Assembly (NCBI GenBank): GCA_022452285.1
Contig: JAKUNG010000017.1
Coordinates: 5,001 to 69,000, forward strand
Source: Terriglobia bacterium
Lineage (GTDB): Bacteria; Acidobacteriota; Terriglobia; Versatilivoradales; Versatilivoraceae
DNA: 64,000 nt
Reading direction: 5' to 3'
Position numbers and translations under genes: made by a program. Positions 57,087 through 64,000 of this stretch are shown here, in pieces (position 1 is the stretch's first letter; each line of letters starts with the position of its first letter). The notes below the pieces were generated by a model. That model was not told the origin of the DNA. It searched no databases and saw only the letters and a program-made list of their open reading frames with translations.

Positions 57087-59653
57087 ATGACATAGGACTA
57101 AAGAATATGAGAGTTTCAAAAATAGGAAAATTTTTCATTTCTGTTAAGGCTGGGATTCTATCTTGTGCCATTCTTGTTTTAGTGACAGCCTCCACGGTAA
57201 GAATGGATAGTCAACCTCCTGATACCCCTCTTTCTACTAATTTATCTGCAAAACTAATATCCATTGAATTGGTACCAAAAGCAATTACCCTTTGGGGTGC
57301 GGATGCCTCGCAGCGTTTTCTATTAATGGGTACTTTTAGTGATGGACTTCGCCGAGACATTACATCAGAGGGACAGTTTTCGGCATCAAAACCTGGCTTC
57401 ATTGTGTTTGATAAAACTAACAAAGTAAGTCCAATCAAGGATGGAGAATTATTCTTGATAGCTAAGGTAAAAGATAAAAAATCTAGGTCTACTATTAAAA
57501 TTCTGGAGGCTCAGGAAAAACGTCCCTTTAGTTTTCCAAGAGTGATTGGTTCATTATTGACTAAACAAGGATGCAATGAAACTGCCTGCCACGGATCTGT
57601 GCCTGGACGAGGAGGTTTTAAGTTATCGATTAATTCTATTTATCCTCGTGATGATTTTAAATGGATTGTCAAGGGAGGCAAGTTTGAGGTACTGACGGAA
57701 AAGTCTGAGGAACCGAAAGAACCACGGATTAATCTAGAGAATCCCGAAAAAAGTGCGCTTCTACTTAAACCAAGCCTTCAAGTCCCCCATGGCGGTGGCC
57801 TTAGATTTGGTGTGGATTCTCCACAATACTCTACGATTTTAACATGGATTCAAGCAGGGGCACCCTATGGTGAAAAAGGGGAGTCTGAAAGTATTCGAAT
57901 CGAAAAATTAGAGGTTTATCCGAAGGAAAGTGTCCTGAATTTAGAGGGAAGCCAACAAATTTTGGTAACTGCTCACCTTAGTAATGGTCGTAAAGAGGAT
58001 GTTACAGGTCAGGTGGTTTATGAAGCTAAAAATGGTACGGTTGTTGAAGTTGCTGAAGATGGTTTGGTACAGGCCAAAAAACGAGGAGAGACCAGCATTT
58101 TAATTAGGGCTTCAGGTAAAGCTACTAGTGTTCGATTTGGGGTTATTGCCAGTCCACTGTCCAGCTATCCTGAAATACCAGAGAACAATTTAATTGATAA
58201 ACACGTTTTTGCCAAACTCCGGAAATTCAATATCATACCTTCGGAACTTTCCAGTGATGCTGAGTTTCTAAGACGCATTTGTTTGGATCTAACAGGGACG
58301 TTACCCCCTGCTAATCGAGTGCGTGAATTTTTAATTTCTCGAGACCCGAATAAGCGCAAAAATCTTATAGAACTTTTGTTGAATTCGCCAGAATTTCAGG
58401 ATTTTCTCCACTTTCGTTATGCCGAAATTTTTCGTTGGTATGGTGGAGCCACTCAAGTGGCAAAAGACACCAATCTCTATGGAGAGTGGTTACGGGAAAG
58501 TATTGCTATCAATAAGTCCTATGACCAAATAGCAATAGAACGTATTGCGGCTCAGGGTTATGATGGTCCGTCCAGATTTTATTACCAGTTACGCTTTATC
58601 ATTCCACCACCCGATTTGATCGCTGAGCAGGTGCGTTTATATTTAGGTCGTCGCTTGGATTGTGCTCGTTGTCATGATCATCCTTTTGAAGCTTGGAGTC
58701 AGGATCAATTTTGGGGCATGGCTGCTTTTTATGGTCGGATGATTGATGTTAGGGAAAATGTCATGGTTGATTCATTAATCGTCGATGATCCAGAACATAT
58801 TGGTCAGGTGATTCATCCTAAAACAAGTAAAGTTGTTGAACCTCGTGTCTTGGATGGTGATGTACTACCCTTGGACGAGAGAACGGATCTGAGAATGAAA
58901 TTAGCTCAGTGGATCGTGAAACACCCCTACTTTGCTGAAACCTTTGTTAACAGGGCTTGGGATTGGTTTTTTGGTAGAGGTATTGTAGATCCTGTAGATG
59001 ACTTTCGTCCGACTAACCCGCCCACCCATCCTAAACTCATCAAAGCTCTGGCGAAGTACTTTAGAGAAAATAATCATGATGTTAAGAAATTAATGCAACT
59101 GATTGTTCAGTCTAGAACCTACCAGTTGTCTAGCTATCCTAACGACACTAATAAAGGAGATCGGATAAACTTTTCTCATGCTCTACCTAAACCCCTGGAT
59201 GCAGCTGTACTTCTAGATGCAATTTCCCATGTGACAGGTGTTCCAGAAGAATACATAAATGGCAAACAGGGTTTCCCATCAGGGACTCGAGCAATTACTT
59301 TACTGCCAGGCACTCCTTCAAGCTTTATGAAGCTTTTTGAACGAAATGAGCGTAAAGCACTTCCGGAGGGAAAACCTGAACCTGCCTTGTCCCAGGCACT
59401 GCATGTTTTAACAGGAAAAACTTTTAATGAAAAACTTACTAAACAAGGAGGGTGGTTAGATCAAATCCTTCAGAGTGATGCTACTAATAAAGAAATTATT
59501 GAAGAACTTTATTTAGGATCCCTCTCACGGTTTCCAAGTCGTGGAGAATTGATAAGACTTGAAGAAATGGTTCAAAAACGGCCTCGAAAAGAAGCTCTAG
59601 AATCATTAACTTGGGCTATAATTAGTTCTAGACAATTCTTGCACAATAATTGA
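57083..59653 (+). CDS. Secreted protein with Ig-like, DUF1549 and DUF1553 domains
   Basis: 856-aa exported protein. A hydrophobic signal lies at about 20-38. An Ig-like region (60-125) is followed by a variant heme-like motif, Cys-x4-Cys-His (CNETACHG near 163-170), then a BIG2-type Ig domain (275-345), DUF1549 (375-580) with CARCH plus DHPFEAW near 526, and DUF1553 (605-850). It is a different subtype from the DUF1553 proteins at 4 and 13 kb. Translation probably starts at GTG 57083, which overlaps the upstream stop as GTGA and has AGGGGA 6 bases before it; ATG at 57107 is possible. Function of the family unknown; linked to the neighbouring PPC and DUF1501 genes. Confidence 0.9.
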   Translation: MNDIGLKNMRVSKIGKFFISVKAGILSCAILVLVTASTVRMDSQPPDTPLSTNLSAKLISIELVPKAITLWGADASQRFLLMGTFSDGLRRDITSEGQFSASKPGFIVFDKTNKVSPIKDGELFLIAKVKDKKSRSTIKILEAQEKRPFSFPRVIGSLLTKQGCNETACHGSVPGRGGFKLSINSIYPRDDFKWIVKGGKFEVLTEKSEEPKEPRINLENPEKSALLLKPSLQVPHGGGLRFGVDSPQYSTILTWIQAGAPYGEKGESESIRIEKLEVYPKESVLNLEGSQQILVTAHLSNGRKEDVTGQVVYEAKNGTVVEVAEDGLVQAKKRGETSILIRASGKATSVRFGVIASPLSSYPEIPENNLIDKHVFAKLRKFNIIPSELSSDAEFLRRICLDLTGTLPPANRVREFLISRDPNKRKNLIELLLNSPEFQDFLHFRYAEIFRWYGGATQVAKDTNLYGEWLRESIAINKSYDQIAIERIAAQGYDGPSRFYYQLRFIIPPPDLIAEQVRLYLGRRLDCARCHDHPFEAWSQDQFWGMAAFYGRMIDVRENVMVDSLIVDDPEHIGQVIHPKTSKVVEPRVLDGDVLPLDERTDLRMKLAQWIVKHPYFAETFVNRAWDWFFGRGIVDPVDDFRPTNPPTHPKLIKALAKYFRENNHDVKKLMQLIVQSRTYQLSSYPNDTNKGDRINFSHALPKPLDAAVLLDAISHVTGVPEEYINGKQGFPSGTRAITLLPGTPSSFMKLFERNERKALPEGKPEPALSQALHVLTGKTFNEKLTKQGGWLDQILQSDATNKEIIEELYLGSLSRFPSRGELIRLEEMVQKRPRKEALESLTWAIISSRQFLHNN

Positions 59654-59744
59654 TAATTACATGGGAGTTTTAAGAAACTTTTAGTGGTCCGTAGTACTAA
59701 AAAGTCTAAATAACCAAGGACCATTTATTCTGGTGAGGATGATC

Positions 59745-61073
59745 ATGGGTGATAAAAAACCAGTTTTAAATTTTCTGGAAGCTGAACATGAACGTAGACA
59801 GTTTCTTCGAGTGGGTGGCCTAAGTTTTCTAGGTATAACGCTAAGTGACTATTTCCGAATGAAGGAAACCCTTGCTGCAGTTGGTAAAGGAATACCCACT
59901 AAGGCCCAGTCTGTCATATTAATTTGGTTGTCGGGTGGACCTCCGCATATGGATATGTGGGATCCTAAGCCCAACAGTAATTTTAAACCAATAGGAACCA
60001 ACGTAGCTGGGATTCAAATTTCTGAGACGCTTCCTAAAACAGCCCAGCACATGGACAAACTTTCCATCATTCGGTCCATGCATACTGAAGAGAACAATCA
60101 TCCTGAAGGTACTTATTATGGTATGACGGGTCATCGTCCTAATCCAGCCTTTCGGTTTCCAAGTTTTGGATCTATTGTTTCACGTGAACTAGGAGTACAG
60201 AATAACGTTCCTCCCTATGTTGTTACACCTCCACTTTCATATGATCACTCTTATATGGCTGGTAACATGGGTCCACAATACAATCCCATGATTGTGCCTG
60301 ATCCAAGTCAAGAAGATTTCAAGATCCCAGATTTAACTCTACCAAAATCATTGTCAGCTGAATTAATTCAAGACCGGCAAACTTTTTTAAAGGTTGTAGA
60401 TCACCAGTTTCGCCAGAAAGAAGAATTTGCTCGGTTTAATAAGATGGATAGTTATCAAGAGCAGGCATTAAGAATGATCTTGTCTCCTAATGTCAAAAAA
60501 GCTTTTGATCTTTCAGAAGAATCGGACAAGGTTAAAGAATCGTATGGGAAAACACGTTTTGGGCAATCAGTACTACTAGCTCGCAGACTGGTGGAAGCAG
60601 GGTGTCGTTTTGTTACAGCTGAGGGTTTCAACCACAGTGAATGGGATATTCATTTTGATAATGACAAGTTACTTAAAGAAAACCTAGCACCTCGTTTTGA
60701 CCAGGCAATGTCAACCTTGTTAACAGAATTAGATGAAAGAGGGTTATTGGAGTCTACAGTAGTTTTAGCAATGGGTGAATTTGGTAGAACTCCCAATATA
60801 AATCCAAGAGCTGGAAGAGATCACTGGTGTCATTGCTGGTCAATGGTTCTAGGAGGTGGTGGTATTAAGGGTGGTCAGATCGTTGGTGCTAGTGATGAAC
60901 GAGCGGCTTATGTAGCCGAACGAAAGGTAACCCAGGGAGATCTTTTTGCAACTGTTTATAAAGCATTGGGTATTGATTGGACTAAAACCTATACTGGTTT
61001 AGATGGAAGACCACTTTACATTGCTAATTCTATAGGAGATAAGCAAGGCCACCCTGTACACGAATTAATTTAG
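59745..61073 (+). CDS. DUF1501 protein
   Basis: Third DUF1501 protein, about 442 aa. The N-terminus HERRQFLRVGGLSFLGITLS is a twin-arginine-like signal. Family blocks: LSGGPPHMDMWDPKP near 65, AMGEFGRTP, then GRDHWCHCWSMVLGGGGIKG near 360. I use ATG 59745, with GAGG 6 bases upstream; in-frame GTG 59733 and ATG 59739 precede it. It closes the first PPC-DUF1549-DUF1501 cassette and is 91 bases after the DUF1549 stop. Presumed partner of the upstream DUF1549 protein outside the cytoplasm; reaction unknown. Confidence 0.9.
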   Translation: MGDKKPVLNFLEAEHERRQFLRVGGLSFLGITLSDYFRMKETLAAVGKGIPTKAQSVILIWLSGGPPHMDMWDPKPNSNFKPIGTNVAGIQISETLPKTAQHMDKLSIIRSMHTEENNHPEGTYYGMTGHRPNPAFRFPSFGSIVSRELGVQNNVPPYVVTPPLSYDHSYMAGNMGPQYNPMIVPDPSQEDFKIPDLTLPKSLSAELIQDRQTFLKVVDHQFRQKEEFARFNKMDSYQEQALRMILSPNVKKAFDLSEESDKVKESYGKTRFGQSVLLARRLVEAGCRFVTAEGFNHSEWDIHFDNDKLLKENLAPRFDQAMSTLLTELDERGLLESTVVLAMGEFGRTPNINPRAGRDHWCHCWSMVLGGGGIKGGQIVGASDERAAYVAERKVTQGDLFATVYKALGIDWTKTYTGLDGRPLYIANSIGDKQGHPVHELI

Positions 61074-61279
61074 ACTGTTAAGAATTACCCACAGCTAACT
61101 TTAACCTCCATCCTTCAAGGTTTGCCCATTAGATAGAATATTGATTCAACTATATTCTTTGAAGGGCTCATTCAATTATTATTAACGTTCGATTCTAAGG
61201 TAGTATTGCTAATCACCTATTATTGATTCTGCAGAAACAGATCATGCAGAAGAACTGATATTTATGAGTAATTAATCCA

Positions 61280-63244
61280 ATGTTCACCCGATCAGATAGT
61301 GCTACTTTCTCAAATAAATGGTACCCGTTATGTATCCGTGTAGCTGCAATGAATTCCTTATTTAGTCTTCTCCTTATATTTTTGATTTTTGAGCCAAATT
61401 TCGCAGCAACAACTGACAAACAAAAGGAACGAAAAAACCCTCGGTTGATTTCTCTTTTTCCACAGGGTTCTCATCAAGGATCTTTTTTTGATACAACTGT
61501 TAGGGGTGAAGGTCTTGAAGGCGTTCATACTGTTTGGTTTGATTGCAATCATATAACTGGTCAGGTTCAAAAAGTTAGTCAATTTTTTATTCAAAAGAGT
61601 CGATTTAGTAGACGCTGGGAAGATCCTGGCCAAGAAATCTTGATTCGAATTGAAATTTCTCCTCAGGCTGCCATTGGTGTCCATGAGTTACGCCTCATAG
61701 CCGACTGGGGTATTTCTAGTCCTCTGAGCTTGGTTGTCAGTTCTGAGGTAAATACCTTTGAAAAAGATGATTTTCATGGAACCGCCAGCACAGCGCAACC
61801 CATCGCCGTGCCTGTTAATCTTAATGGTAAGATTGCCAATCATGGAGAAGTGGATTTTTATGAATTTTTTACCTCAAAGGATGAAGAACTACAATTTGAG
61901 GTTCTCACAACTGGAGGAGTTTTACCTGGTTCTCCAATTAATCTTCAGTCTCCAGAAATTATTTTGTACAAACCAACTGGCAGCTGGTTTGATAGTCAAA
62001 AAGTTACCAGAATGGAAGTGTTGGACGAGTCAACGTTTTTGCCTTTACCAGTAGAAGGAAAAGTTTTGAGGCCGAGGTTAAAGCATCATTTCACTCAATC
62101 TGGTCGTTATTTGGTTTCTGTTGGGAACGTGACTAATAAAGGTGGTGCAGGGCATGCATATCAGCTCCGGATCTCAAAGAGTGTCTCTGGAAATCCTTCT
62201 AAGATGAGAGAATGGACTGAACTAAAACAAGCCCATGTTCCGGACTTTTTTCACTGGGAAGAACGATCGTTTGCCCGTAAGATTTCGACTGATCGACATA
62301 ATCAGCTATGGTCTCGTACTGGGCAGTTATCAAAAGTTTTTTCGAATGGTAAACTGGCCTTAAAAAATACTGACCAAGTGTCAATTGGACAGAAGTCTGA
62401 AAAGCTTCAATGGATCATGGATGAAGAACCTAAAAGCTCTCAGCAACAAGCAATTCCTCTTTCCCTACCTACGGTGGTTGAGGGAAGTATTAATCAACCA
62501 GGGGATGTTGACTATTTTACCTTTCCGGTGGAAACAGAACAAGGACTAGCTTTTGAAATAGAGACAACCAAACAAATGGAGCCAGGATTAAGTCTCCTAT
62601 TAGAGGTGTTGGATTCAAAAGGTCAAAGGGTTTGTTCAAATATTTATCGGATTGTAGAAAACAATTCAGCTTTTTGGAATAAATTTCTCCGGCCCAAAAT
62701 AATATTTACTTTCCAAAAAAAGGGTACTTATTTTTTGCGCCTGCAGGATTTGACATCACGATTGGGTGGAGAAGAATTTTCCTATCGAGTTTTAGTCAGG
62801 TCCCAGGTACCCCACATCGGAAAAATTACTTTGGGAACTCTAGATCATGTTAACTTAGTTCCAGGTGAGGCCAAGAAGATAACAGTAACCATTGAAAAAG
62901 AAGAGGAGTTTGACCATCCGGTAGTTTTAGGCTTTGAAAATTTACCTTCCGGTGTAAGTGCTCTTCCCAGTCTTATAGAAGAAGTAAAAACATCAGTTCG
63001 TGATGCAGGACCTAGGGGGGGACTTCATAAGGATCGATTTTTTCCTCAAACCCAAAAGCTGGCCTTTAGTTTGGTAGCGGAGAAAAGTGTACTTCCCAGC
63101 GCTGTACCCTATAAAATACGAGTAGTAGCCAGGGGAGTTGTTAAAGACAGGCCTGGAATGTTTCTACCTGTAAAGGATTTACATCTAATGCTGATTGACC
63201 CTAGCTCTGCCAGTGTTATTAGTCGATTAACAGTAGGAGAATAA
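61280..63244 (+). CDS. PPC-domain secreted protein, paralogue 2
   Basis: 654-aa paralogue of the protein at 55.1 kb, matching it along most of its length. The hydrophobic signal is NSLFSLLLIFLIFEPNFA, so the true start may be ATG 61349 just before it rather than ATG 61280; neither has a clear ribosome binding site. Domain order: Ig-like opening (SLFPQGSHQGSFFDTTVRG), first PPC near 155-280 (NLNGKIANHGEVDFYEFFTS), second PPC near 395-510 (VEGSINQPGDVDYFTFPVE). It ends with LMLIDPSSASVISRL, as in the first copy (LMILDPSSSMKVSRL). The following DUF1549 gene begins within a few bases, repeating the first cassette. Confidence 0.85.
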   Translation: MFTRSDSATFSNKWYPLCIRVAAMNSLFSLLLIFLIFEPNFAATTDKQKERKNPRLISLFPQGSHQGSFFDTTVRGEGLEGVHTVWFDCNHITGQVQKVSQFFIQKSRFSRRWEDPGQEILIRIEISPQAAIGVHELRLIADWGISSPLSLVVSSEVNTFEKDDFHGTASTAQPIAVPVNLNGKIANHGEVDFYEFFTSKDEELQFEVLTTGGVLPGSPINLQSPEIILYKPTGSWFDSQKVTRMEVLDESTFLPLPVEGKVLRPRLKHHFTQSGRYLVSVGNVTNKGGAGHAYQLRISKSVSGNPSKMREWTELKQAHVPDFFHWEERSFARKISTDRHNQLWSRTGQLSKVFSNGKLALKNTDQVSIGQKSEKLQWIMDEEPKSSQQQAIPLSLPTVVEGSINQPGDVDYFTFPVETEQGLAFEIETTKQMEPGLSLLLEVLDSKGQRVCSNIYRIVENNSAFWNKFLRPKIIFTFQKKGTYFLRLQDLTSRLGGEEFSYRVLVRSQVPHIGKITLGTLDHVNLVPGEAKKITVTIEKEEEFDHPVVLGFENLPSGVSALPSLIEEVKTSVRDAGPRGGLHKDRFFPQTQKLAFSLVAEKSVLPSAVPYKIRVVARGVVKDRPGMFLPVKDLHLMLIDPSSASVISRLTVGE

Positions 63245-63248
63245 GCGA

Positions 63249-64000
63249 GTGTTGGTGGATAACGTAATAAACAGAATGTTGGTTTCCAAAATTCCTCGGG
63301 CTCTCTCTCTTGCAAAAAATAGTCTGTCTATTGTACTTTTTTTCAGTTTAATACTGAGTTCCAATCTCTGGGGAAATTCGCAGCAGTCCTTACTGTCTCT
63401 AAGTCTTGTACCCCAAAAAGTCGTTCTAAGTGGGACCGGTGCTTCCCAACGTTTCTTGGTTCTGGCTACCTACTCAAATGGGCAGAAACAAGAGATCACT
63501 TCAAAATCTAGTTTCTCAATTTCTGATCCTCGTATTGCAAAAGTTGATGGGCATGGTCGAGTTGTCTCACTATCAGATGGAAAGACAACAATTACTGCAA
63601 AAATTGATGGGCATACAGCTACTGCAGTACTTTGGTGCGAAAATTCCCTTCTGGAATCGCCCGTCAGTTTTGTTAAAGATATTACTCAGATATTAACTAA
63701 GCAAAGCTGTAACAGTAGTAGTTGTCATGGTGGAGTAAAAGGAAGGGGTGGTTTTCGACTCTCTTCTAATGCAAGTCACCCTCTCGAAGATTATGAGTGG
63801 ATTAAACAGGGAGGAGGATACCAAGTTCTTACTGATCAGCCTATACAACCCAGAAATCCTCGAATTAGTATAGAGATTCCCGAGAAAAGTTTGATTTTGC
63901 AGAAACCAGCTATGCTGCAGCCACATGGCGGTGGCCAGCGATTTGAAGAAGGTTCTGAAGATTATGATGTTTTGCTCAGTTGGATTCAAGCTGGTGCTCC
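63249..64000 (+). CDS. Secreted Ig-like/DUF1549-type protein, paralogue 2, cut by window edge
   Basis: Start of a second copy of the protein at 57.1 kb; the frame is open to the end of the window (about 250 residues). The GTG at 63249 has AGGAG about 8 bases upstream; ATG at 63276 is the alternative and aligns with the internal Met of the first copy. A signal peptide (about 22-38) is followed by an Ig-like part (SLSLVPQKVVLSGTGASQRF) and the Cys-x4-Cys-His motif CNSSSCHG near 154-161, then GGVKGRGGFRLSS and PHGGGQRF as in the first copy. The DUF1549 and DUF1553 domains are expected beyond the window but are not seen. Confidence 0.85.
   Translation, partial: MLVDNVINRMLVSKIPRALSLAKNSLSIVLFFSLILSSNLWGNSQQSLLSLSLVPQKVVLSGTGASQRFLVLATYSNGQKQEITSKSSFSISDPRIAKVDGHGRVVSLSDGKTTITAKIDGHTATAVLWCENSLLESPVSFVKDITQILTKQSCNSSSCHGGVKGRGGFRLSSNASHPLEDYEWIKQGGGYQVLTDQPIQPRNPRISIEIPEKSLILQKPAMLQPHGGGQRFEEGSEDYDVLLSWIQAGA

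Overview
The window reads as a chromosomal segment of an Acidobacteriota-type bacterium with an AT-rich genome (about 40% GC by eye). The evidence is the family mix: a VWFA-related protein of the kind named for Acidobacteria next to a GWxTD protein, an Oar-like TonB receptor with an N-terminal carboxypeptidase-regulatory domain, paired CRTAC1 (FG-GAP/ASPIC-UnbV) and secreted TPR proteins, and several DUF1549/DUF1553 plus DUF1501 cassettes, which are also common in Planctomycetes and Verrucomicrobia. The assignment to a phylum is inference. TTG start codons are frequent. No insertion sequence, prophage, CRISPR array or rRNA was seen.

Layout. 1-3.6 kb: leucyl aminopeptidase (cut by the window edge) and a CocE/S15-type hydrolase, both on the minus strand. 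4.0-9.9 kb: a DUF1549/DUF1553 secreted cytochrome-domain protein, its DUF1501 partner, and a lipoprotein metallo-beta-lactamase-fold hydrolase. 10-17 kb: a minus-strand operon (DUF1553 protein, DUF1501 protein, enolase-superfamily sugar-acid dehydratase-like enzyme) divergent from a sialidase-like BNR protein, which suggests glycan or sugar-acid breakdown. 17-27.3 kb: ordinary housekeeping and transport genes on the minus strand (MFS, SDR, DMT transporter, DUF512 radical-SAM-like protein, PgsA, tRNA-Val, DUF454, sodium:solute symporter, HemL, HemB), with one possible decayed ORF near 20.3 kb.

27.8-54.9 kb is the most unusual part. It holds two CRTAC1 proteins, four secreted TPR proteins, two heptaheme and two octaheme c-type cytochromes, one GWxTD protein, one VWFA-TPR protein, and one large TonB-dependent receptor. 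The two octaheme genes flank the receptor in opposite orientations. A family-10-like glycosidase lipoprotein and a PhyH-type oxygenase sit in the middle. The repeated side-by-side arrangement of the same families suggests a duplicated cell-envelope system that joins surface or periplasmic binding proteins to multiheme electron transfer. The substrate cannot be read from the sequence. HemB and HemL lie immediately beside it and could supply heme.

55-64 kb: two tandem copies of a PPC-domain protein followed by an Ig-like/DUF1549/DUF1553 protein; the first copy ends with a DUF1501 protein and the second runs off the window.
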